A stretch of DNA of 64,000 bases from the NCBI RefSeq assembly GCF_003437535.1, contig NZ_QSQT01000001.1:1-64000 (forward strand), given 5' to 3'. This DNA is from Phocaeicola plebeius (GTDB taxonomy: Bacteria > Bacteroidota > Bacteroidia > Bacteroidales > Bacteroidaceae). Both the position numbers and the translations under genes were made by a program. The notes beneath the pieces were generated by a model. The model saw only the letters and a program-made list of their open reading frames with translations, had not been told where the DNA came from and ran no database searches. This document shows positions 9,605 to 17,725 of the stretch, piece after piece (position 1 is the first letter of the stretch; every line of letters starts with the position of its first letter).

Positions 9605-9660
9605 AAAGTCTCAGCTTGCTTGTTAATGGCCTTTAAAGCAAGAATACTACTTCTTAATGT

Positions 9661-9723
9661 ATGTTATAAAACACATGTAAACGCACACAAAACTTGCATA
9701 ATTCCAGAAAGTCCGTACCTTTG
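9661..9723 (+). promoter_or_regulatory. Promoter and upstream element of small RNA copy C
   Basis: Upstream element ATGTTATAAAACA (9661-9673), identical to copy B. TTG at 9694-9696, 19-bp spacer, -7 box TACCTTTG (9716-9723). The sequence between the elements is largely different from copy B, so the conserved words stand out. Confidence 0.75.
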
Positions 9724-9727
9724 CATC

Positions 9728-9791
9728 GTGTTTTTCATAGTATTAGATTTAAGGTTAACAAAGGTTGGAGTTCAGCGGAACTCCTTTTTTT
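9728..9791 (+). ncRNA. Small RNA gene, family copy C
   Basis: It has the same body as copies A and B. Terminator hairpin GGAGTTC-AGCG-GAACTCC (9767-9784) and seven T residues. The transcript, including hairpin and tail, matches copy A almost base for base. It is followed 80 bp later by phased palindrome array 2. Confidence 0.8.
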
Positions 9792-9872
9792 ATGCCCATA
9801 CGTTTCTTCTTTTCTTCCATATCGTGTGATAAATGTGCTGATGCAAATGCGATAAATCAAAAATGAATCATC

Positions 9873-9974
9873 GTTTTTTATGTTTTCCGGAGCTGAACCT
9901 TACGTTTCCGGTAAGAAAAACGTATGTTTCTGCATCCGAAAACATACGTTTCTCATAAGTGAAACATAAAGAAA
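9873..9974. repeat. Phased palindrome array 2 (22-bp period)
   Basis: Units with core GAAAC-NNNN-GTTTC start at 9895 (GAACCTTACGTTTC), 9917 (AAAACGTATGTTTC), 9939 (AAAACATACGTTTC) and 9961 (GAAACATAAAGAAA). A decayed unit lies at 9873. All spacings are exactly 22 bp. The core word is shared with array 4 at 40.7 kb. Confidence 0.85.
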
Positions 9975-10148
9975 CCGGGATAATTTACTTATTTTCGTAG
10001 ATACGTTCTGTAAATATTTTGGAGGAAACGGCTTGATGTAGCTTTATGACTCTTCTTTTAAGCGAAAAAAAATGATTTTAATCTGTGTTGAAAATCAGTA
10101 TGTTATGATTTTTATCGAAAAAAGTTAGAAAAAAAACATCCAAAAAGT

Positions 10149-10178
10149 TTGTAGGTTTAAAAAAAACGCCTACCTTTG
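10149..10178 (+). promoter_or_regulatory. tRNA-Asp promoter
   Basis: TTG (10149-10151), 19-bp spacer and TACCTTTG (10171-10178), a full match to the Bacteroides promoter pattern. Confidence 0.85.
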
Positions 10179-10220
10179 CAACCGCAATCGAGAGAGAAAG
10201 CAACGAAAGAAAAACTTAAT

Positions 10221-10294
10221 GGTGCGTTAGTTCAGTTGGTTAGAATACATGCCTGTCACGCATGGGGTCACGGGTTCGAGTCCCGTACGCACCG
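10221..10294 (+). tRNA. tRNA-Asp (GUC)
   Basis: 74-nt cloverleaf with acceptor GGTGCGT/ACGCACC, D loop AGTTCAGTTGGTTAGA, anticodon loop CTGTCAC with anticodon GUC, and T arm CGGGTTCGAGTCCCG. The CCA end is not encoded. It is an isolated tRNA with its own promoter and terminator. Confidence 0.97.
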
Positions 10295-10296
10295 CG

Positions 10297-10332
10297 AAAA
10301 AATCCTGGTTCATTTTGAATCAGGATTTTTTA
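10297..10332 (+). terminator. Terminator after tRNA-Asp
   Basis: AAAAAATCCTG and CAGGATTTTTT arms with a 13-nt loop. Confidence 0.85.
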
Positions 10333-10352
10333 TTTCATATAAGTGGAAAAAT

Positions 10353-10390
10353 AAAAAAAACGGGAACATGCCGTACTTGGCACATTCCCG
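10353..10390 (-). terminator. Terminator of the PepSY-like gene
   Basis: On the minus strand CGGGAATGTGCC pairs with CGGCATGTTCCCG with a 2-nt internal loop, followed by eight T residues. It lies 16 bp beyond the stop codon. Confidence 0.75.
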
Positions 10391-10406
10391 TCAATCGTGT
10401 GAATGC

Positions 10407-10709
10407 TTATTCCAATACTTCACCCTTTTCAGTGTATAACACGGCGGTTGTGTTGTCTTCTGCGTCCGTCAGAACTACTTTGTAGGTTTTTGTTCCTTCC
10501 ACTTCTTCTACGTATGCTTCTTTGATGGTAAATTCAGCATAATCTTTTGTCACTGCATCCAGAACTGCCTGTGGAAGATCTTTTACTTCGATGGGTTTGA
10601 ACTCATTTACAATGTTCACACTGTCTACACTTGCGTGGAAGTTTTCTGCAAACGCAACTGAAGTTCCTAATCCCATTACCAATGCTACTGCTACAAATAA
10701 CTTTTTCAT
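10407..10709 (-). CDS. Small secreted PepSY-like protein
   Basis: 100 aa. A signal peptide (MKKLFVAVALVMGLGTSVAFA) is followed by about 78 residues with the pattern LPQAVLDAVTKDYAEFTIKEAYVEE then TYKVVLTDAEDNTTAVLY, typical of short PepSY-like/DUF2874-type periplasmic proteins in Bacteroidales. Such domains are thought to bind or inhibit partner proteins, but no function is established here. It is monocistronic. A TAACTTTG box at 10897-10904 on the minus strand would give a leader of roughly 180 nt. Confidence 0.75.
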   Translation of the reverse strand: MKKLFVAVALVMGLGTSVAFAENFHASVDSVNIVNEFKPIEVKDLPQAVLDAVTKDYAEFTIKEAYVEEVEGTKTYKVVLTDAEDNTTAVLYTEKGEVLE

Positions 10710-10904
10710 ATTGCTTCAATTTTAATAGTTAGTTAAGTAAGTTTCTACGCTAACAGTAAATCAAATAGAATGCCAAAATACAGTGTAAGGCTTAATGACC
10801 TGGTAATCAGACGAGGATAAAAAATAGCTGAAATTCCGTAATCTGCTAAATGGGTAATTAATCCTCATCGTAATGTGGAGATTTTGTACAATTCTACAAA
10901 GTTA
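10710..10904 (-). promoter_or_regulatory. Possible long leader of the PepSY-like gene
   Basis: The minus-strand -7 box TAACTTTG is at 10897-10904. Between it and the start codon, GAGGAT (10813-10818) and ATCCTC (10861-10866) can pair around an inner TAGC/GCTA pair. No -33 TTG is present. From 10905 to 11077 only AT-rich DNA is seen, apart from a TATCTTTT box just before the LRR relic. Confidence 0.3.
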
Positions 10905-11077
10905 AAACAAACGTAAATGGTTGATAAATAAATGTTTATGATTTCTATATAAAAAGAGGTATATATAAAATCAATCAGATTATTTTAGTTAAATAAGATA
11001 TTGCCTGAAAACTTTTTTCTCTTTTATTTGTTATAAATATACAGAAAAAAATCACTATCTTTTTTAATTAATAATCT

Positions 11078-12471
11078 ATGAACATAATCAAATTTGTGTC
11101 CGTAGCTTTGTGGAGCATGTGTATGCTTTTTCTAAGCTGCAAGAAGGAGAATCCATCTTTGAATGAAACTCCCGCAACTGTAGAAATTTTCGTATGCAAT
11201 TCAAAAGGGAAGCCTTTGGAAAATAAAACAGTTGGTTTATACGATGAGAATCGTTATAAAGATTTTCAGAAAGATCATACCGTAAAGCCATTGGCCGAGG
11301 TCATTACCAATCAAAAAGGAATAGCTCATTTTGTGTTGGAAAGTCGTCCATGGTTTGTGAAAGGAACATCTGCTGAGCTGATGTTTGTGGTGCAGGAATT
11401 GCAGGATGCCTCAAATTATAGATGGTGGAGTAGAGGAGGAACAGTTACGCTTGGGAAAGCGCATTCCTTTAAAATAGAAGTCGTTCATCAAGATGGTGCA
11501 GAGGGAGATGAAACAATGGAAGAAAAACCCGGTGAAGATGCCGGTGAGAATGTAGAATCTCCTTTTGTGATAGAAAATGGAATATTAACCGGTATAAAAG
11601 ATCCTTCTTTAACTCAGGTTGTACTCCCGGCAGAAGTGAAAACCATCGCTTCTGGGGCTTTCAGAGACTCTCATATCGAATCTTTAGTGCTTAATGAGGG
11701 ATTGTTATAGAGCTTCAAGCTTTCTCAGGAAGCCAGAAATTGGCTTCTGTCGCGTTTCCCGCTTCTTTAAAGGAGATAGGTGGACATGCGTTTGAAGATT
11801 GTGTGGCTTTGACAGAAGTTGACCTGTCCAAAACGGCTCTGCAGGAAATCAGTTCCGATGCTTTTCGTGAAACAGGATTGAAAAAAGTTACTCTGCCTGC
11901 TTCATTGAAAAAAATAGGTTTGCAGGCCTTTTTAGGTACACATTTGGAAGAGGTTGTATTTTCAGCAGAATTGCAGGAGATAGATGACGAAGCTTTCAGA
12001 GGAGTAGTGGAATTAACGTCTGTAACTCTTTCGAATAATATGTAGCGAATAGGTTATCAGGCCTTCAGTGACTGTGAACAATTAACTAAAGTTGCCTATG
12101 TGGGGGAAATGAAAACAGCTGATTGTATGGTAGAAATAGGAGCGTTTCAGAATTGTACGTCTTTGACTTCCTTTGCATTTCCTCAAAGTCTTTCTGAAGT
12201 TCAAGGATGGACTTTTGTAGGTTGCAGAAAGTTGAAAGAAATAACCCTTCCTAAATCGGTGAAGAAAGTGGGAGACCAGGCGTTAAGAACAAACTCTACT
12301 GTAGAAACAATTACTTTTGAGGGAGAAGAAGCTCCGGAACTTACAGGTAATCCATTTCCATTTAAGGAGAGTATACTGAAAATAATGGTTCCTTCAGGTA
12401 AATCGGAGGCCTATAAAGCGAAATGGGACTCTTATGAGAGCTATCATTCCAAGATAGAAGAAAAGTCCTGA
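11078..12471 (+). pseudogene. Broken BspA-type leucine-rich-repeat lipoprotein
   Basis: The first part (210 codons) has a lipoprotein signal with lipobox LFLSC, an immunoglobulin-like stretch and the start of LRR_5 repeats (GILTGIKDPSLTQVVLPAEV, then AFRDSHIESL). Near 11708-11712 the frame shifts by one base: the repeat resumes in another frame as ELQAFSGSQKLASVAFPASL. At 12043-12045 an in-frame TAG interrupts LSNNM-RIGYQAFSDC, probably a CAG glutamine codon originally. The repeats then run to 12471. Intact homologues are surface proteins. Two independent lesions argue for a true pseudogene rather than one sequencing error. Confidence 0.85.
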
Positions 12472-12489
12472 ATAAGTCATATTAAAAAA

Positions 12490-12540
12490 ATTACAGCGTG
12501 TACGAACTCACCAGGAAATTCGTACACGCTGTTGTTTTTT
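12490..12540 (+). terminator. Terminator, probably bidirectional
   Basis: ACAGCGTGTACGAA (12493-12506) pairs with TTCGTACACGCTGT (12519-12532). T residues follow on the plus strand and A residues precede. It serves the LRR relic and the convergent radical SAM gene. Confidence 0.85.
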
Positions 12541-13318
12541 AATACGAAGCACTGGCTTTGATACCTGCTTCTTCTACGAGTCTTGCTATGCGGTCTAATT
12601 CTTCCTTTGTCGCTTTTTTAAGCTTTTGGTCGGGAGTTTCCCGGTCGATGGTATAAATCATTACCTGGCGGGGATTTATTTGCTTGACTACTTCCAGCCA
12701 GGGAAGTACGTATTTATCGGAGGTGTTATCCACATCTTTTCCGTCTTCCGTGGTACCTTTCATGAAAATAGTCTGAATAATCAGGTTCCCTTTGAATGCT
12801 TTCAGGCCTTCAATGATGTTTTCCACCTCATAGTGTCCGGTAGGGCGGTCTACTGTCCGGATGTAGTCCATGTCCACGGTATCCAGTTTCAGAATATTGT
12901 TGTCCACTTTGTTGAGTGCGGCAAATACTTTCGGGTTGTGGATAAGGGTAGCGTTGCTTAGTACGCTGACTTTGGCATTGGGGAAATATTTGTCGCGCAG
13001 GGCCAGTGTATCCTCAATAATCTCTGGAAAATAAGGGTTGGCGGTCGGCTCTCCGTTGCCGGCAAAAGTCAGTACGTCTGGAAAAGGACCGTTTTCTTTC
13101 ATCTCAGCCAGACGCTTTTCGAGTGCTTCACGTACGGCTTCACGTGTCTGTACCTTTTGTTTGGGGCGGAAATCTTTGTTGTATCCACACTCGCAATAGA
13201 TGCAGTCGAATGTACAGAATTTACCGTCTCCCGGAAGCAGGTTGATTCCGAGGGATACGCCAAGTCGGCGGCTATGGACGGGGCCGAATATAGGGGCCGG
13301 ATAAATAATGGTTGACAT
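12539..13318 (-). CDS. Radical SAM protein
   Basis: 259 aa. The cluster motif CTFDCIYCECG near residues 34-44 is the CxxxCxxC signature of radical S-adenosylmethionine enzymes. GNGEPTANP (near 98-106) is the SAM-binding GGE-type motif. The N-terminal FGPVHSRRLGVSLGINLLP resembles the family of Wyosine-like or MoaA-like small radical SAM proteins widely called radical SAM protein in Bacteroides. The reaction is unknown. The start is 12 bp after the mutS stop, so the two are probably cotranscribed. No other cofactor-synthesis gene is nearby. Confidence 0.88.
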   Translation of the reverse strand: MSTIIYPAPIFGPVHSRRLGVSLGINLLPGDGKFCTFDCIYCECGYNKDFRPKQKVQTREAVREALEKRLAEMKENGPFPDVLTFAGNGEPTANPYFPEIIEDTLALRDKYFPNAKVSVLSNATLIHNPKVFAALNKVDNNILKLDTVDMDYIRTVDRPTGHYEVENIIEGLKAFKGNLIIQTIFMKGTTEDGKDVDNTSDKYVLPWLEVVKQINPRQVMIYTIDRETPDQKLKKATKEELDRIARLVEEAGIKASASY

Positions 13319-13330
13319 AAGCGTTACAAA

Positions 13331-15952
13331 TTATCTTCCTCTTACAATTTTTTTGATGTCATTCAGTTTGTTCAGGGCTTCCAGCGGTGTCAGGTTGTTT
13401 ACATCCAAGTTTAGAATCTCATCCCTTATCTGGCAGAGTACGGGGTCATCCAACTGGAAGAAACTGAGCTGTATTCCGTCGGATGCAGCCTGTTTGCTGG
13501 GCTGTCCTTTGGCTGAAATACCTTCCTGTCGGTTTTCCGCTTCCAGCTGGTGCAATATTTCGTCGGCACGTTTGACAATAGACTTCGGCATACCGGCCAT
13601 CTTGGCTACGTGGATACCAAAGGAGTGTGCACTTCCGCCTCTTTCCAGCTTGCGAAGGAAAATGACTTTGTTGTCCACTTCTTTGACTGATACGTTGTAA
13701 TTTTTTATGCGTTTGAACTGAGCTTCCATGTCGTTCAGTTCATGGTAGTGCGTTGCAAAAAGGGTACGTGCGCGGGCTTTCTTATGTTCATGAATATGTT
13801 CCACGATAGCCCATGCAATGGAAATACCGTCGTAGGTGGAAGTTCCTCTTCCCAATTCATCAAAAAGTACCAGGCTTCTCGGAGAAATGTTGTTGAGGAT
13901 ATTGGCTGCCTCGTTCATTTCGACCATGAACGTAGATTCTCCTACTGAAATGTTGTCGCTGGCACCTACACGGGTAAAGATTTTATCTACAAGGCCAATG
14001 TGTGCACTTTCGGCAGGGACAAAGCACCCAATCTGCGCCATCAGGGTGATGAGGGCAGTCTGTCGGAGCAAAGCCGACTTACCGGCCATGTTCGGTCCGG
14101 TGATAATAATGATTTGCTGCTCTTCCGTGTCGAGATACACATCGTTGGCGATGTACTTTTCTCCTGGCGGCAATTGTTTCTCAATAACCGGATGACGTCC
14201 CTGACGAATGTCAAGCACATCATCATCCACCACATTCGGACGGATGTATTTATTGGCGCGAGCCACGTTGGCAAACGACAGCAGGCAGTCCAGACGTGCT
14301 ATCTGTGTGGCATTGATCTGGATGGCAGGTATAAATTCGGCCAGTTCACAAACCAGTTCGTTGTATAACTTGGTTTCCAGAATCAGAATCTTGTCTTCTG
14401 CTCCCAGAATCTTTTCTTCGTATTCTTTCAGTTCCTGGGTAATATAACGTTCCGCATTGACCAGTGTCTGCTTACGAATCCATTCTGCAGGAACTTTATC
14501 CTTGTGGGTGTTACGTACTTCGATATAATATCCGAATACGTTGTTATAGGCAATCTTCAGGCTGGGAATGCCGGTCAGTTCGCTTTCTCTCTGCTGTATT
14601 TGCAACAGGTAATCTTTTCCGGAATACGCAATTTTACGAAGCTCATCCAGTTCGGCATTTACTCCGTCGGCAATCACACCTCCTTTGTTGACCAGCAGAG
14701 GAGGGTCATTCTGAATTTCTTTGGCTATTTTATCACGAATGGATGCGCAAAGATTGAGTTGCTCACCGATACGGCGCAAGCTCTCGTTATCTGCATTCAG
14801 GCAGGCATTTTTGATGGGCTCAATAGCTTGTAAGGCCGTTTTCAGCTGTACGACTTCTCGAGGAGAAATACGTCCCACGGCAGCTTTGGAACAAATACGC
14901 TCCAAATCGCCAATCAGATGAAGTTTCTCTTCGACGAATTCCTTGAATTCCGGCTCCCGGAAAAAGAATTCCACCACATCCAGACGTTCGTTGATAGGTT
15001 TGATTTCTTTCAACGGGAATACAATCCAGCGTTTCAGCATTCTGGCTCCCATCGGGCTGATGGTGTGGTCGATAATATCCAGCAGGCAGGTACCGCCTTC
15101 ATTCATGCTGCCTACAAGTTCCAGACTGCGTACCGTAAATTTATCCAGGCGTACGAAGCGGTCCTCTTCAATGCGTGACAAAGAAGTGATGTGTCCAATC
15201 TGGTAGTGCTGGGTCATGTCAAGATACTGCAGGATGGCTCCGGAAGCAATGATGCCGTTATGAAGATTTTCCACTCCGAAACCTTTGAGGTTTTTGGTTT
15301 CGAAATGCTTCAGTAACTTTTCCTTTGCAGACGTTTCATTGAATACCCAGTCTTCCAGTTCGAACGTAAAGAATTTGCTGCCGAAGTTTCCTTCGAACAT
15401 GGGTTTCTTTCCGCGTTCAAAAAGCACTTCTTTGGGCGCAAAATTATTCAATAGTTTGTCGATATAGTCAGTAGGTCCTTCGGCGGTAAGAAATTCACCG
15501 GTAGAAATATCCAGGAAAGATATACCACAAGCTGTTTTTCCGAAATACACGGCAGCCAGGAAGTTGTTTTCCTTGTAAGAAAGCACATTGTCGTTGATAG
15601 CTACTCCCGGTGTGACCAGTTCCGTAATTCCGCGTTTGACAAGCTTTTTAGTTGTCTTCGGATCTTCCAGCTGGTCGCAGATAGCGACTCTTCGTCCTGC
15701 ACGAATCAGTTTAGGCAGGTAAGTATCGAGTGCATGATGGGGGAACCCCGCCATCTCCACCGTTTTGCTTTGACCGTTGGCACGTTTTGTCAAGGTGATT
15801 CCTAAAATCTCAGCAGCTGCTACAGCATCTTCCGAGTAAGTTTCATAAAAGTCGCCACACCTGAATAGCATGATGGCATCCGGGTGTTTTGCTTTCAAGT
15901 CGAAATATTGCTTCATCATCGGGGTCAGTACAACCTCATTGTCTTTTGCCAC
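13331..15952 (-). CDS. mutS: DNA mismatch repair protein MutS
   Basis: 873 aa, the normal MutS length. The N-terminal mismatch-recognition domain includes the FYE motif ([12 protein letters not shown] near 32-43). The ATPase domain has Walker A GPNMAGKS near residue 615 and Walker [14 protein letters not shown] about 80 residues later. The dimerisation tail contains [13 protein letters not shown]. It binds base mismatches and recruits MutL. It heads a two-gene unit with the radical SAM gene. The -7 box is TATCTTTG at 15991-15998. Confidence 0.98.
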   Translation of the reverse strand: MAKDNEVVLTPMMKQYFDLKAKHPDAIMLFRCGDFYETYSEDAVAAAEILGITLTKRANGQSKTVEMAGFPHHALDTYLPKLIRAGRRVAICDQLEDPKTTKKLVKRGITELVTPGVAINDNVLSYKENNFLAAVYFGKTACGISFLDISTGEFLTAEGPTDYIDKLLNNFAPKEVLFERGKKPMFEGNFGSKFFTFELEDWVFNETSAKEKLLKHFETKNLKGFGVENLHNGIIASGAILQYLDMTQHYQIGHITSLSRIEEDRFVRLDKFTVRSLELVGSMNEGGTCLLDIIDHTISPMGARMLKRWIVFPLKEIKPINERLDVVEFFFREPEFKEFVEEKLHLIGDLERICSKAAVGRISPREVVQLKTALQAIEPIKNACLNADNESLRRIGEQLNLCASIRDKIAKEIQNDPPLLVNKGGVIADGVNAELDELRKIAYSGKDYLLQIQQRESELTGIPSLKIAYNNVFGYYIEVRNTHKDKVPAEWIRKQTLVNAERYITQELKEYEEKILGAEDKILILETKLYNELVCELAEFIPAIQINATQIARLDCLLSFANVARANKYIRPNVVDDDVLDIRQGRHPVIEKQLPPGEKYIANDVYLDTEEQQIIIITGPNMAGKSALLRQTALITLMAQIGCFVPAESAHIGLVDKIFTRVGASDNISVGESTFMVEMNEAANILNNISPRSLVLFDELGRGTSTYDGISIAWAIVEHIHEHKKARARTLFATHYHELNDMEAQFKRIKNYNVSVKEVDNKVIFLRKLERGGSAHSFGIHVAKMAGMPKSIVKRADEILHQLEAENRQEGISAKGQPSKQAASDGIQLSFFQLDDPVLCQIRDEILNLDVNNLTPLEALNKLNDIKKIVRGR

Positions 15953-15990
15953 GGTTCAGTCCTTTCTTTTTTAGTTAATGATATTCCTTG

Positions 15991-15998
15991 CAAAGATA
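15991..15998 (-). promoter_or_regulatory. -7 box of mutS
   Basis: TATCTTTG on the minus strand, 39 bp before the start codon. The -33 element is weak. Confidence 0.6.
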
Positions 15999-16098
15999 CT
16001 TTAAAAGGCCGAGATAGGAAAAGATATTTTGAGAGGATAGGATTTTAATTCGGTTTAAAAAATAAAAAAAGGGGAAAGGTGGGAAGAGGAAAAATATT

Positions 16099-16106
16099 TA
16101 GCTTTG
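16099..16106 (+). promoter_or_regulatory. -7 box of the flavin reductase gene
   Basis: TAGCTTTG matches TAnnTTTG. It lies inside the longest open frame, so it decides the start codon at 16130. Confidence 0.55.
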
Positions 16107-16129
16107 CAGAAACTAAATATGAATGGAAT

Positions 16130-16636
16130 ATGAAGGAAATTAGTGTGTCTGAATTGCAGGACAATATGTTTGATGCCATTGGCAAAGAGTGGATGCTGGT
16201 GACGGCCGGTACGCAGGAAAAGTTTAACATGATGACCGCCAGCTGGGGAGGAACCGGTATTTTATGGGGAAAACCAGTTGCTTTCATCTTTATTCGTCCG
16301 GAACGTTATACATACGAGTTTATTGAAGAAGGAGATAAGCTGACCTTGTCTTTTTTAGGAGAAGAGCATAAAGAGGTACATAAAATCTGTGGTTCCAAAT
16401 CAGGCCGGGATATGGATAAAGTAGCTGCTTCAGGCTTGAAACCTTATGTAATGGAAGATGGAACCATTTCGTACGAACAGGCACGTCTGGTTTTGGTGTG
16501 CAAGAAATTATATGCAGACATGATTCAGGAGGATAAGTTTGTGGATAAGCTGTTAATAAACCGTTGGTATGGTGAAGGGCATGGTAATTTACATAAGATG
16601 TATATTCTTGAAATACAACATGTTTATGTGAAATAA
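16130..16636 (+). CDS. Flavin reductase family protein
   Basis: 168 aa from the ATG after the promoter box. A longer reading from 16079 would start before the -7 element. The sequence WMLVTAGTQEKFNMMTASWGGTGILWGKPVAFIFIRPERYTYEF is, in its first part, the split-barrel FMN-binding fold seen in flavin reductases and related FMN proteins. It probably binds FMN and reduces a flavin or another small substrate, but the substrate is unknown. It is monocistronic with a strong terminator that also serves the convergent ppx gene. Confidence 0.88.
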   Translation: MKEISVSELQDNMFDAIGKEWMLVTAGTQEKFNMMTASWGGTGILWGKPVAFIFIRPERYTYEFIEEGDKLTLSFLGEEHKEVHKICGSKSGRDMDKVAASGLKPYVMEDGTISYEQARLVLVCKKLYADMIQEDKFVDKLLINRWYGEGHGNLHKMYILEIQHVYVK

Positions 16637-16662
16637 TAGTTTATAAACAGGTTGTGAATAAT

Positions 16663-16706
16663 AAAAAACCGCTTTATGAGAAATTTACTCATAAAGCGGT
16701 TTTTAT
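16663..16706. terminator. Bidirectional terminator
   Basis: AAAAACCGCTTTATGAG and CTCATAAAGCGGTTTTT form a perfect 17-bp stem with a 7-nt loop between convergent genes. Confidence 0.92.
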
Positions 16707-16723
16707 TATTAGAAAAATAAGAC

Positions 16724-17710
16724 TTACTCTTCCGTATCTTCAGGTGTGTCCGAAGCATCTTTTTTACTTGGAAGAATGCCTAAAATCTTCTGTTTCTCTT
16801 CCAGGTGACTGGCGTACAGTCCGTCGATGATACCGTCGGCAAGTCCGATTACAGGTACATAAATATGCGTAGCATGAATAATGTCTGCAATGGTCAGGAA
16901 TATATTGCCAGCCGGAACGATTACGTCAGCCCGGTCGGGTTTGAGCTGGTATTTTTCCATTCGTTCTTCTACAGATAGCTTGTTCAGGCTTTCATGCAGT
17001 TTGTGCAGCACTTCCACCGTAATTCGCTGCTTTTTCTTGTCTTTCTTTTCGGCCAGACGATAAAGTTTGTTGATGTTTCCACCCGAACCGATGATGTTCG
17101 TACCGGGGTAAGAAATAGCCAGTTCCTGCATATCCTTTTTCAACCGTTCCCATTCAGTTTCCTTTACGGCATTGTTCAGAATACGTACTGTACCGATGTT
17201 GTACGAACGGCTGCATACGAGTTCTCCTTGTGAAAGCAAGTTGATTTCGGTACTACCTCCACCTACATCCACATACATATAGTTTCCGTTACGGTCTTCC
17301 ATGCATTCAATGTGGTTGTTGTATATCATCTTGGCTTCTTCCTGTCCGTCAATGATTTCAATGCGGATTCCCGTTTTCTTTTTGATGCGTTTGATAATAT
17401 CTTTTCCGTTCTTTGCATCACGCATGGCAGAGGTGGCACATGCACGGTAGTCTTCCACATCGTAGATTTTCATCAGGTGATGGAACACTTTCATCAGACG
17501 GAGCATGTTCTTTTCCTTGGTTTCGGAAATTTTTCCTATCGCAAATACGTCAAATCCCAGACGCAGAGGGACACGCAAAAGAAGCACTTTTGAAAAGAAA
17601 ACCTTTCCTTGTTCGTCTTCTTCTACACATTTGATGAGCAATCTCACTGCATTCGAACCAATATCAATGGCTCCATAGTACGTCTTGCAGTCTTTTAGCA
17701 TATTGTCCAT
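16724..17710 (-). CDS. ppx: Ppx/GppA family exopolyphosphatase
   Basis: 328 aa. Actin-like ATPase-fold phosphatase that releases phosphate from polyphosphate or converts pppGpp to ppGpp. The phosphate-1 motif is AIDIGSNAVRLL (14-25), the second phosphate motif is VDVGGGSTEINLL near 148-160, and GSGGNINKL near 208. It has the length of the short two-domain form lacking the C-terminal HD domain. The start is 15 bp after the ppk1 stop, so the two are an operon with opposing activities on polyphosphate. The Lys- and Glu-rich tail after residue 310 is variable. Confidence 0.92.
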   Translation of the reverse strand: MDNMLKDCKTYYGAIDIGSNAVRLLIKCVEEDEQGKVFFSKVLLLRVPLRLGFDVFAIGKISETKEKNMLRLMKVFHHLMKIYDVEDYRACATSAMRDAKNGKDIIKRIKKKTGIRIEIIDGQEEAKMIYNNHIECMEDRNGNYMYVDVGGGSTEINLLSQGELVCSRSYNIGTVRILNNAVKETEWERLKKDMQELAISYPGTNIIGSGGNINKLYRLAEKKDKKKQRITVEVLHKLHESLNKLSVEERMEKYQLKPDRADVIVPAGNIFLTIADIIHATHIYVPVIGLADGIIDGLYASHLEEKQKILGILPSKKDASDTPEDTEE

Positions 17711-17725
17711 AATATCACATTTAAG

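Noticed and set aside
11078..12471. Three separate small genes
   Set aside because: The three frames read as one LRR protein interrupted by a frameshift and a TAG codon.
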